The notes beneath the pieces are model-generated. The model ran no database searches. It was not told the DNA's origin and saw only the letters and a list, made by a program, of their open reading frames with translations. Source: an uncultured Opitutia bacterium (GTDB lineage Bacteria > Verrucomicrobiota > Verrucomicrobiia > Opitutales > UBA953). Taken from it: DNA of 33,250 nucleotides. The stretch is from positions 1 to 33,250 of the forward strand of contig CAIXHF010000054.1 of the NCBI GenBank assembly GCA_903919185.1. The letters run 5' to 3'. Position numbers and translations under genes: made by a program. Shown here in pieces: positions 18,805 to 26,942 of the stretch. The number at the start of each line of letters is the position of its first letter. Positions within the stretch are counted from its first letter, which is position 1.

Positions 18805-20073
18805 TCACTTCCCCCACATTACTTCATCCCAGCTCTTGAAGTCGCAGGTCTTGAGGTAGGGGGCCGCGGTGGCATTCCACTCCGTGGTGCCGGCTGCCTT
18901 AAAGAGAAACCAGATGGGGCGTTGGCGGGAGGGGTCGGCGATCGACCCCGGCTTGTTTTCCCAAAGGCCGAGCTTGAGGCCGCCTTCGAGGGAGTGGTCG
19001 ACCTGACGATGATAGATGAACGCATCAATGCCCGGGAGGCGTTGCACTTTTTCCCAAGCGTACGCGTAACCAGCCGCTTGGAGCTCTTCGGCGTTCGGTG
19101 CCTTCCCGACATTGAAGCCTTGCTCGGTGAAGCTGAGGCGACGGGCCTTGCCTTGGTGGAGTAGTTCCGGCGAGGCCAGCTTGCGCGTGAGGACTTCTAA
19201 GTTCTTAAACGTAACCTTCGGCGTTTGGTCATCGAAGGTCACCTTGTCCTGCCAAGTGCGTGGGTTGAAGAGGTTGGCGGGGTAGGGGTGGAACGCTAAA
19301 TTCCAGTCGAAGTCACCGCGCTCTTTGGCTTTCTTCGCGAACGCTTCGAGTAGGTCGCGGCCTGGGCAGGCTTTGGTTGGGCTGGAGTTTCCCTTGGCCG
19401 TCCAGTGGTGTTCTAGCGAGATGTAGACGCGGGCGTTTGCTGAGTGCTTGCGAAGCGACGACCAAGCCAGACGGGTCTGGTCTTCGTATTGCGCGGCCAC
19501 CTGTTCGGTCGTCGCCGGCCCCATCTGGTGCCATTGCCAATGGGAGTTGACCTCGTTGCTGATGATCCAGCCCCAGACCCGGCCATGGGTCTTGTCTTGG
19601 CCCGACCAGCGGGCGGCGATGAAGTCCGTGACAGCCTTGTAGCAGGCGCGGCCTTCGGGCGTGACCGTATTTGCCGCCATGACCGTACCTTCGGTTTCGC
19701 TCGCTTGTGGGTGGATGGCGATTTCGCGAAGCCGTGCGTTCTTGGTCCGGTAGGAAATCAGGATGAGGTTTACCACGATGCCCTTGTCCGAGAGCCCTTT
19801 GATCGTCCGGTCGAGGCTCTTGGCGTAGGCCTCGTTGAAGCTAAAAGTAAACCCGTCGACGGTGAGCGTCGGTTGCCCTGGTTGGGTTACCGCTGACAAG
19901 AGGGCCGTTACGTTGACGTTGACGCCAGCGTGGTGCACCCCGAGGGCGAGGGCGTCGTCGACCATCTGGATCTGCAGCCCTTTGACGCTGGGGGTCGTCG
20001 GGTAGGGGGCGGTATCCGACTCAGCTAAGGCCAAGCTGGCCCAGCAGACGAGGGAGAGGAGCAAGGGGCGCAT
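18805..20073 (-). CDS. Secreted DUF5722 protein (glycoside-hydrolase-like TIM barrel)
   Basis: This 422-residue protein has a signal peptide (1-17, LALA). The body looks like an (alpha/beta)8 barrel of the DUF5722 type: GVHHAGVNVNV near the start, IISNEVNSHW with E174, and RRLSFTEQGFN with E317. The two glutamates sit where clan-A glycoside hydrolases carry the acid/base and nucleophile, so retaining hydrolase activity is plausible but unproven. DUF5722 genes are often found in polysaccharide-degradation regions of this phylum. It is divergent from a sulfatase, with 92 bp between the starts, which suggests joint use on a sulfated glycan. A run of eight G lies 21 bp upstream of the start (20095-20102). 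Confidence 0.82.
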   Translation of the reverse strand: MRPLLLSLVCWASLALAESDTAPYPTTPSVKGLQIQMVDDALALGVHHAGVNVNVTALLSAVTQPGQPTLTVDGFTFSFNEAYAKSLDRTIKGLSDKGIVVNLILISYRTKNARLREIAIHPQASETEGTVMAANTVTPEGRACYKAVTDFIAARWSGQDKTHGRVWGWIISNEVNSHWQWHQMGPATTEQVAAQYEDQTRLAWSSLRKHSANARVYISLEHHWTAKGNSSPTKACPGRDLLEAFAKKAKERGDFDWNLAFHPYPANLFNPRTWQDKVTFDDQTPKVTFKNLEVLTRKLASPELLHQGKARRLSFTEQGFNVGKAPNAEELQAAGYAYAWEKVQRLPGIDAFIYHRQVDHSLEGGLKLGLWENKPGSIADPSRQRPIWFLFKAAGTTEWNATAAPYLKTCDFKSWDEVMWGK

Positions 20074-20165
20074 GCGGAGGGGACAGTGAAAGGCGGGGGG
20101 GGTTCCTGACGTTCTCTTGTAATATTTAATTCCTCGTCCAAGGTTGGCCGTACCCCCTACGAACC
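20074..20165. promoter_or_regulatory. Divergent promoter region, DUF5722 / sulfatase
   Basis: This 92-bp region contains a G8 homopolymer (20095-20102) and an AT-rich core around 20118-20132 (TAATATTTAAT), the likely site of strand opening for one or both promoters. No full -35/-10 pair can be assigned with confidence. Confidence 0.35.
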
Positions 20166-21740
20166 ATGTTCACCCGTATCTGCCTGCTCCTGCTCAGCGT
20201 GGCCGCCTTGTCGGCTGCCCCGTCCGCCAAGCAACCTAACATCGTTTTCATTTTCTCCGACGACCACGCCTATCAGGCCATCAGCGCCTATGGGGATGCC
20301 CGGAAGTTAATCCAGACGCCCAACATCGACCGCATCGCCAAGGAAGGTATGCGTTTCGACCGTGCTTTGGTGACGAATTCGATCTGTGGTCCCTGTCGCG
20401 CCGTCATCCTCACCGGCAAGTACTCGCACCTGAACGGCTTTTATAATAACAGCAACTCCGTCTTCAACGGTGCGCAGACGACCTTCCCGAAACTCCTCAA
20501 GGCCGCCGGGTACCAGACCGCCCTCGTGGGCAAGTGGCACCTCAACAGCGACCCGCAAGGTTTCGACTACTGGCAGATTCTGCAAGGCCAAGGCATCTAC
20601 TACAATCCACCGATGAAGACCGCCCAAGGCGTCATTAAGACTTCTGGCTACGTCACGGATATCACCACGGATGCGTCGATGGCTTGGGTGAAGGGGCGCG
20701 ATAAGAGCAAGCCCTTCATGCTGATGTGCCAGCAGAAGGCACCGCACCGCGAGTGGTCGCCGAACCTGACGGACCTCGGCTGGGATAAGGGCCGCGTTTA
20801 TCCAGAGCCGGCAACTTTGTTCGATGACTACAAGGACCGCGCTTTCTCGGTTGGCGATCAGGACATGACTTTGGAAAAGACGATTAGCCAGTTGGACATG
20901 AAGCTGGTGCATCCTCCCGGCATCACGCCCGAACAGGCCAAGGCCTGGGATGCCTATTACAACCCCATCAATGAAGCGTACCATAAGGCTGACCCCAAGG
21001 GCCGCGACCTCGTGAAATGGCGCTACCAGCGCTATATGCATGATTACCTCGGTTGCGTGAAGTCGGTCGACGACAACGTCGGCCGCATGCTGAAGTTTCT
21101 CGAAGACGAAGGCCTGATGGAGAATACGATCATCGTGTACTCCTCGGACCAAGGTTTCTACCTCGGCGAGCACGGTTGGTTCGATAAGCGCTGGATCTTT
21201 GAGGAGTCCGTGCGCACCCCTTTGCTGGTCCGCTGGCCCGGCGTCACCCCGGCTGGCTCCGTTAACAACTCCCTCGTTGCGAACGTCGACCTCGCTCAAA
21301 CCTTCCTGGACATGGCGGGCGTCGCTGCCCCCGCGGATATGCAAGGCCGTAGCCTTCGTCCGTTACTGGCCGGTCAAGTGCCCGCCGATTGGCGGAAGGA
21401 GTTCTACTACCACTACTACGAATACCCTTCGCCGCATCGCGTCTCGCCCCATTACGGCATTATCACCGACCGGTATAAGCTCGTGCACTATTATGGCACC
21501 GGTCACGACGCCGTGGACCTCTTCGACTCGGTCAAGGATCCCCTCGAGCTTAAGAGTTTCGCCGGTCAGGCCGATTATGCGGACATCCAAGTCGACTTGG
21601 AGCAACGCCTGAAGCGCCTGCGCGTCGAGCTTAAGGTGCCGGATGTCGACGACCCTGAGGCGACGGGTGAACGTACTATCCGCCGGCCCCAGGAGCAGGC
21701 TAAGAAGAACGCTGAAAAGAAAAAGGCGGAGGCTAAGTAG
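20166..21740 (+). CDS. Secreted sulfatase (S1 family, N-acetylglucosamine-6-sulfatase-like)
   Basis: This 524-residue sulfatase has a signal peptide (about 1-18) and is predicted to be periplasmic or secreted. Metal-binding D32-D33 sits in FIFSDDH. The formylglycine site is C74 in SICGPCRAVILTGKYSH, so the core is C-x-P-C-R rather than the common C-x-P-S-R. GKWHLNSDP and the later SSDQGFYLGEHGWFDKR provide further active-site residues. It hydrolyses sulfate esters on a carbohydrate; the overall pattern resembles mucin-desulfating and GlcNAc-6-sulfatases. Maturation needs a formylglycine-generating enzyme not seen here. The C-terminus is a lysine-rich tail. Its stop lies 2 bp from the stop of the opposing sulfatase. 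Confidence 0.93.
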   Translation: MFTRICLLLLSVAALSAAPSAKQPNIVFIFSDDHAYQAISAYGDARKLIQTPNIDRIAKEGMRFDRALVTNSICGPCRAVILTGKYSHLNGFYNNSNSVFNGAQTTFPKLLKAAGYQTALVGKWHLNSDPQGFDYWQILQGQGIYYNPPMKTAQGVIKTSGYVTDITTDASMAWVKGRDKSKPFMLMCQQKAPHREWSPNLTDLGWDKGRVYPEPATLFDDYKDRAFSVGDQDMTLEKTISQLDMKLVHPPGITPEQAKAWDAYYNPINEAYHKADPKGRDLVKWRYQRYMHDYLGCVKSVDDNVGRMLKFLEDEGLMENTIIVYSSDQGFYLGEHGWFDKRWIFEESVRTPLLVRWPGVTPAGSVNNSLVANVDLAQTFLDMAGVAAPADMQGRSLRPLLAGQVPADWRKEFYYHYYEYPSPHRVSPHYGIITDRYKLVHYYGTGHDAVDLFDSVKDPLELKSFAGQADYADIQVDLEQRLKRLRVELKVPDVDDPEATGERTIRRPQEQAKKNAEKKKAEAK

Positions 21741-21742
21741 GC

Positions 21743-23173
21743 TTACTTGGCAGCCTTCTTGACCGCTGGGGCTTTCGCCTTGGAGGGCGTGGGGTCGTAG
21801 TTCGGATTGGCCGAGGGTAACTGCGCACCGACGGACTTCAGGTAGGCGTCCAGCTGGGTGCGTAGTTCCTTGGCCTTCTCAGGCTGACTGGCGGCGAGGT
21901 CCTTGGTTTCCCCGATGTCATGGGCGAGGTCGTAGAGCTCGTCCCGATTATCTTCGTAGAAGTGGATTAGGCGGAACTCGCCTTTGCGGATGGCACTGTG
22001 CGGCGTCGCACCACCGCCATGGTAGTGTGGGTAGTGCCAATAGAGCGCCTCGCGTTCGACCTTGGCGCCCACCTTTAGCAGCGGGGCGAGGCTTACGCCG
22101 TCGACCACGGTCTTCTGGGCGGCGATGCCGGTCATCTCGAGGACCGTCGGGTAGAGGTCATGCGTGATATTGGGCGTTGCGTCCACGCGACCGGGTTTAG
22201 TGACGCCAGGCCAGTAGACGATGAGTGGGACGCGGATGCCGCCTTCGTAAGCCGAGCCTTTACCCACGCGGTAGGGCGAATTATCGGTGGGGCCAATCTT
22301 GCCGCCGTTATCTCCTGTGAAGATGATGATGGTGTTGTCGTCGAGGTGCAGTCGTTTTAAGCCTGCGCGGATTGTGCCCAGCGCGTCGTCGACGCTACTC
22401 ACCAATGCGGCATAGGTCGCGTTGCGCTGCTTGAGCGTCGGGTCGGCGTCGACCTTGGCCTTATATTTAGCGATGACCTCTTTCTTGCCATCGAGCGGCT
22501 GGTGGACGGCGTAGTGTGGGAGATAAATGAAGAACGGCACGTCTTGGTTGGCCTCCATGAACTTCACGGCCTCGGCGGCTTCTCGGTCGGTCAGGAATTC
22601 ACCCTTCGGGCCGTCGACGAGGGTCGGAATCTTATAGGGCGAGAAATAGGATGGCGGCTGTCCGCGGTGGTAGCCACCGATGTTGAGGTCGAAACCGTGC
22701 TTTTCCGGGTAGTAGGCTTCGTCGCCTTTCTCCAGCCCAGGAGTCAGGTGCCACTTACCAATACTGGCGGTGGCATAGCCAGCGGCCTTGAGCTGCTCGG
22801 CCAGCGTGACTTCCTCGAAGGGGAGGAACTTCTGCCAGTCGGGGATCTTCAGCTTGGCCTTCGGGTGGCTCTCGCCAGGAATCCAATCGGTAATGTGGAG
22901 CCGGGCTGGAATCTTTCCTGTGAGCAGCGCCGAGCGGGTGGGGGAGCAGACCGTACAGGAGGAATAGCCCTCCGTGAAGCGCACCCCGTCCTTGGCGAGT
23001 TTGTCGACGTTAGGTGTCTCGTACAGACGGCTGCCGTAGCAGGACAGGTCGGTCACCCCGAAGTCGTCGACGAGGATGACGATGACGTTCGGGGGTCGCG
23101 GGGCAGCTAGGGCCGCGACGGCAGTGGCTAGGGTGAAAAGCAGAGTGACAATGCGTTGGACGGGGCGAGCCAT
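21743..23173 (-). CDS. Secreted sulfatase (S1 family, arylsulfatase-like)
   Basis: This 476-residue sulfatase has a signal peptide (about 1-24). Metal ligands D36-D37 are in ILVDDFG. The formylglycine motif is C76-S-P-T-R in a SALLTGK context, with threonine replacing the usual serine or alanine. GKWHL is present, and TGDNGGKIG supplies the late Asp/Asn/Lys group. The segment GFDLNIGGYHRGQPPSYFSPY resembles exo-acting carbohydrate sulfatases of marine and freshwater degraders, but the substrate cannot be set. The C-terminus has a short Lys/Ala-rich tail. It is a different subfamily from the neighbouring 20166-21740 sulfatase, suggesting two different sulfate positions on one substrate. It is divergent from the metalloprotease. 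Confidence 0.93.
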   Translation of the reverse strand: MARPVQRIVTLLFTLATAVAALAAPRPPNVIVILVDDFGVTDLSCYGSRLYETPNVDKLAKDGVRFTEGYSSCTVCSPTRSALLTGKIPARLHITDWIPGESHPKAKLKIPDWQKFLPFEEVTLAEQLKAAGYATASIGKWHLTPGLEKGDEAYYPEKHGFDLNIGGYHRGQPPSYFSPYKIPTLVDGPKGEFLTDREAAEAVKFMEANQDVPFFIYLPHYAVHQPLDGKKEVIAKYKAKVDADPTLKQRNATYAALVSSVDDALGTIRAGLKRLHLDDNTIIIFTGDNGGKIGPTDNSPYRVGKGSAYEGGIRVPLIVYWPGVTKPGRVDATPNITHDLYPTVLEMTGIAAQKTVVDGVSLAPLLKVGAKVEREALYWHYPHYHGGGATPHSAIRKGEFRLIHFYEDNRDELYDLAHDIGETKDLAASQPEKAKELRTQLDAYLKSVGAQLPSANPNYDPTPSKAKAPAVKKAAK

Positions 23174-23347
23174 GGGGAGGGGTATCGAAGCTTTAGGCTA
23201 GGCGTGGCTGCTCGACAACCCTTTAGGCAAAGGGCCTGTGCTCACTGTCGTAAGTTCACCTAGGTATATCGGATTAGGCAGAGGTATGAGGTATAGCCCC
23301 TATTCTTTAGTTTTGCCCTAGTCTGGCAGCGGCCTAACCTTAAACGC
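23174..23347. promoter_or_regulatory. Divergent intergenic region, sulfatase / metalloprotease
   Basis: In these 174 bp a perfect 6-bp stem with a 4-nt loop (CCCTTT-AGGC-AAAGGG) occupies 23219-23234. A tandem GAGGTAT repeat is at 23281-23294, and a related AGGTAT at 23262-23267. These may be operator half-sites. No convincing small ORF. Confidence 0.35.
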
Positions 23348-25417
23348 ATGAAATCGCCCTTCACTCTAGTCGTGGCCTGTCTTCTGTCCGTGGTTTTGTT
23401 GGCCGACCCGAGGAACTCTCAACAAGCCGCGAAGGCTACAGCGGCTGATCGTGCAGCCGCCGCCCAACAAGCCAACGTCACTGAGACAGACTTTAATCGT
23501 GCGGCGATGGCGCACAAGCACCTGCACCTCGACAAGGGCAAGCGCGCATTGTTCGCCTGCGAAGGGCTGGCCGCACAAGTCGGACCAGACACTTCCAATT
23601 ACACGTCGACGGCTCTCTATCCGTTGGTCGATACGTTCGCACTACACTCTCGTCCGGGTGCGACCAAAGTAATCTATCTCGACTTCACGGGGCACACGAC
23701 GGCGAACACTCCTTGGAACTCAGGGGTGAATGCAAACGTTAATATCGTGACGCCTGCGTTCGACCTCGATGGGGATCCGACGACTTTTAATGATGCCGAA
23801 CGTACGGCCATCCAGGATATCTGGCGCCGGGTCTCAGAAGACTACGCCGCTTGGGATGTGGACGTCACCACGGCCGATCCTGGCTTAGAGGCTATTCGCC
23901 GCACTTCTGCCTCGGATGCGAACTACGGTGTCCGTTGTGTCATCGGCGGTTCCAGCATGCAGTGGTTGGGTTCCGGTGCCGGCGGGGTGGCCTATGTCGG
24001 CACCTTTAGCTCTACGGTTTCGGCCTCTTTGACCGCCAATGATATCCCTGCGTTTGTCTTTCCTCAGCAGTTGGGCAATAGCGCCCGCCTCATCGCCGAA
24101 GCGGCTTCGCACGAAGTCGGGCACACGTTGGGCCTCTATCACTCAGGTCAAACCACCGGCGTTGAGTATTACGCCGGGCATGCCGATTGGGCGCCCATCA
24201 TGGGTGTGAGTTATTATAAGACGGTTACTCAATGGACCCGTGGTGACTACCCCCTCTCGAATAACACTCAGGATCAAATAGCCATCATCACCGCGAAGCT
24301 ACCGCGTCTGGCTGCAGCGCATGGTGGGTCAACGGCTACAGCCTCGGTCGTTCCGGGGAATTCCTTTACGGCGGGCGGCGTCATCACGGGGAGCGCTCAA
24401 CAAGATTGGTTCAAACTAACCGTCGGAGCGGGTCCTCTCTCGGTCAGCGGCGCGGTCGCTCAGCCCTCGCCTAATCTAAAGCTCGCCTTGTCCTTAGTTA
24501 ATTCCACTGGAGCCGTCGTGGCGCAGGGCGTCGCCAACGGCATGGGCTCTAATCTTAATGCTACGATTGCCGCGGGCGATTACTACCTCGTTGTCGATGG
24601 CGTCGGCAGCACCAATAATGCAACCACGGGCTATACCGACTATGGCTCGCTCGGTCGATATGGCCTCGCCGGTTCTTGGGCTGCGGCCACCGTGACCCCT
24701 CCGCCGCCCCCGCCCCCAGCAGTAAACGTCCCTCCCGTCGCATCGACCGCTGGGTCTACTCCGCTCACGGGGGTAGCTCCTCTGGCGGTGAAGTTGGTCG
24801 GTACGGCTTCTTCGGACACGGATGGTACGATTGCTTCTTATCGCTGGGAGTTTGGAGATGGCTCCGCTGTCGCCACGACCGCTACCGCTAACCACACTTA
24901 TGCTGCGGGAACTTATACCGCTCGCTTAGTAGTCACCGATAATCTGGGCGCCTCGGCTTCGACTACGGTGCAGATTGTGGTGTCTTCGGCGCCCACGCCT
25001 CCGCCGCCTCCGCCGGTGACGAAGCCCAGTTGCAAGGTGGCCTCGATTGCCCTGACCTGGGTAAAGGTGACGAACGCATCAGGCTACGCCCAAGGCGTGG
25101 TGACAATCACCGATAATGCCGGTAAGCCGGTGTCGGGAGCGCTGGTAACCGTGAAGTCGACGGGGCTGGTCGCTGGTACGGGCCAGGGGCGAACCGATTC
25201 CCGTGGTCAGCTGGTGCTCGTGACGACGCGACTTCCTGTGTCCATAAAGGGTGACCTCACCTTTGCCGTGACGGCCGTGTCTCATCCTACGCTGGTCTAC
25301 GATCCCACCAAGAACGTGGTCTCCAGCGCGACGCTAACCTTGGCGGGAGCTACGGTCGTGGTGCAGCCACCGTCGTATCGCCCACATGGCGACCGTGACG
25401 ATGACGATCATCGTTAA
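23348..25417 (+). CDS. Secreted metzincin-type zinc protease with PPC and PKD domains
   Basis: This 689-residue protein has a signal peptide (about 1-20). After a pro-region, the catalytic domain (about 100-325) carries the full zinc motif H255-E-V-G-H-T-L-G-L-Y-H265 and a Met-turn candidate M285 (PIMGVSY), the metzincin pattern. A pre-peptidase C-terminal (PPC) domain follows at about 328-450, then a proline linker, a PKD domain (about 455-545, WEFGDGS), a second proline linker, and a beta-sandwich with VTITDNAGKPVSGALVTVKS that looks Big/Ig-like. The last residues are a charged Asp/His/Arg tail. It probably degrades protein outside the cell. PPC domains are often removed during maturation. 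A terminator hairpin follows. Confidence 0.9.
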   Translation: MKSPFTLVVACLLSVVLLADPRNSQQAAKATAADRAAAAQQANVTETDFNRAAMAHKHLHLDKGKRALFACEGLAAQVGPDTSNYTSTALYPLVDTFALHSRPGATKVIYLDFTGHTTANTPWNSGVNANVNIVTPAFDLDGDPTTFNDAERTAIQDIWRRVSEDYAAWDVDVTTADPGLEAIRRTSASDANYGVRCVIGGSSMQWLGSGAGGVAYVGTFSSTVSASLTANDIPAFVFPQQLGNSARLIAEAASHEVGHTLGLYHSGQTTGVEYYAGHADWAPIMGVSYYKTVTQWTRGDYPLSNNTQDQIAIITAKLPRLAAAHGGSTATASVVPGNSFTAGGVITGSAQQDWFKLTVGAGPLSVSGAVAQPSPNLKLALSLVNSTGAVVAQGVANGMGSNLNATIAAGDYYLVVDGVGSTNNATTGYTDYGSLGRYGLAGSWAAATVTPPPPPPPAVNVPPVASTAGSTPLTGVAPLAVKLVGTASSDTDGTIASYRWEFGDGSAVATTATANHTYAAGTYTARLVVTDNLGASASTTVQIVVSSAPTPPPPPPVTKPSCKVASIALTWVKVTNASGYAQGVVTITDNAGKPVSGALVTVKSTGLVAGTGQGRTDSRGQLVLVTTRLPVSIKGDLTFAVTAVSHPTLVYDPTKNVVSSATLTLAGATVVVQPPSYRPHGDRDDDDHR

Positions 25418-25438
25418 GCGCTAACCTTCGGTGTGACG

Positions 25439-25470
25439 AAGAAGGCCGGCGGAAATCCTTTGGCCTTCTT
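25439..25470. terminator. Hairpin between convergent metalloprotease and DUF1501 genes
   Basis: A 9-bp stem (AAGAAGGCC at 25439-25447 with GGCCTTCTT at 25462-25470) has a 14-nt loop and ends in a T-rich arm on the plus strand. The A-rich left arm gives a T-rich end on the minus strand too, so it may terminate both converging transcripts. Confidence 0.7.
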
Positions 25471-25478
25471 TATGCCCG

Positions 25479-26939
25479 CTACGCCAGAACGCCTTTAACG
25501 ACGTGGGCTTCTTCGACGCCGGTGAGCTTCACGTTCAGGCCGCGGAACTTAAAGGTGAAGCGCTCGTGATCGATGCCCAGGCAATGCAGGATGGTTGCGT
25601 GCAGGTCGCGCAGGTGCACGGGGTCCTTGGCGATATTGTAACCAAAGTCGTCGGTCGCACCGTATTCAAAGCCCGGCTTTACGCCGCCACCAGCCATCCA
25701 GATGGTGAAGGAGCGTCCGTGGTGGTCGCGGCCTGAGCCGGGGTTACCAAAGCCGCCCTGACTGAAGGCCGTGCGGCCGAACTCAGTGGCGAAGACGACG
25801 AGCGTGTCTTCGAGCATGCCGCGGGCCTTGAGGTCCTTGAGGAGCGCCGCGGTCGGCTGGTCAATGTCGTGACACTGGTTGGGCAACTGACGCGAGAGCG
25901 CGACATGCTGGTCCCAGCCGCGGTGAAAGAGCTGCACGAACCGTACGTCGCGTTCGAGCAGTCGGCGAGCGAGGAGACAGTTGGCGGCGTAGGAGCCCGG
26001 GCGCGTGACCTCGGGGCCGTAGGATTCAAGGGTGGCTTGGGATTCGCTGGAGATGTCCGTGAGTTCTGGCACCGAGGTCTGCATACGATAGGCCATCTCG
26101 TAAGCCTTGATGCGTGTGATGGTTTCAGGGTCCGCGATTTCCTTGGCGCGTTCAGCGTTCAAGGCACTGAGGTCGTCCAGCAGTTCGCGGCGTTGGGCAC
26201 CATCGACGGATGGGGGGTTCTGCAGGTAGAGGACAGGATTGGCCCCTGGACGGAGACCAACGCCTTGGTGGTTCGACGGCAGGAAGCCACTGCCCCAGAG
26301 GCGGGAGAAGACTGGTTGGCCAGGATTTTTGCCAGTGCCTTGCGAGACCATCGCAATGAAGGCAGGCAGGTTCGCGTTTTCAGTGCCGAGGCCGTAGCTC
26401 GCCCAGGCGCCCATGCTCGCGTAGCCCGGCAGCTGGTTGCCGGTGTTCATGAACGTGATCGCTGGGTCGTGGTTAATCGCTTCAGTGTAAAGGCTCTTGA
26501 TGAAGCACATCTCATCGGCGACCGTCTGCAGGTGCGGGAGGAGGTCGCTGATCCAAAGCCCATTCTTTCCGCACAACTTGCCGTCCTTGAGGGAGGGCGT
26601 GCAAGGGTAGCTGCCTTGGCCGCTGGTCATGCCCGTGAGGCGCTGGGTGCCTTTGACCGAGGGCGGTAGGTCCTTGCCGGCCATCTGCTTCAACATCGGT
26701 TTGTGGTCGAAGAGGTCGACGTGCGAGAGGCCGCCAGACTGGAACAAGCAGAGGATGCGCTTAGCCTTAGGGGCGAAGTGTGGCAGGCCCGTCAGCCCGC
26801 CTTCCCGCGTGCCCTTGCTGGCAGCGAGGAGTTCTGGAAAGAGCATTGTGCCCAGCGCAAGGCCACCGACGCCGCGGGCGGTCTGCCCGAGGAAGGTGCG
26901 GCGGGTCAGGTGGTGGAGGCGTTCTTGAATCGGGTCCAT
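25479..26939 (-). CDS. DUF1501 protein with Tat signal
   Basis: This 486-residue protein has a twin-arginine signal: R13-R14 in LTRRTFLGQTARG, followed by a hydrophobic stretch, so it is predicted to be exported folded. The rest matches DUF1501, a sulfatase-like alkaline-phosphatase-fold family common in Planctomycetes and Verrucomicrobia: LCLFQSGGLSHVDLFDHKP, SLYTEAINHDPAITFMNTG, VVFATEFGRTAFSQGG and GRDHHGRSFTIWMAGGG. The biochemical function is unproven. It begins only 3 bp after the PSD1 gene stop, and the pair is a conserved two-gene unit in this phylum. It is probably a partner of the multi-heme-motif protein in the periplasm. Intact and full length. Confidence 0.93.
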   Translation of the reverse strand: MDPIQERLHHLTRRTFLGQTARGVGGLALGTMLFPELLAASKGTREGGLTGLPHFAPKAKRILCLFQSGGLSHVDLFDHKPMLKQMAGKDLPPSVKGTQRLTGMTSGQGSYPCTPSLKDGKLCGKNGLWISDLLPHLQTVADEMCFIKSLYTEAINHDPAITFMNTGNQLPGYASMGAWASYGLGTENANLPAFIAMVSQGTGKNPGQPVFSRLWGSGFLPSNHQGVGLRPGANPVLYLQNPPSVDGAQRRELLDDLSALNAERAKEIADPETITRIKAYEMAYRMQTSVPELTDISSESQATLESYGPEVTRPGSYAANCLLARRLLERDVRFVQLFHRGWDQHVALSRQLPNQCHDIDQPTAALLKDLKARGMLEDTLVVFATEFGRTAFSQGGFGNPGSGRDHHGRSFTIWMAGGGVKPGFEYGATDDFGYNIAKDPVHLRDLHATILHCLGIDHERFTFKFRGLNVKLTGVEEAHVVKGVLA

Positions 26940-26942
26940 GGC

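Noticed and set aside
20095-20102. G8 homopolymer as a phase-variation switch for DUF5722 or the sulfatase
   Set aside because: Eight bases in a GC-rich intergenic region is suggestive but not enough; no promoter spacing could be tied to it.
25869-26669. Plus-strand ORF (266 codons) opposite the DUF1501 gene
   Set aside because: Shadow frame of a conserved gene with no motif of its own.
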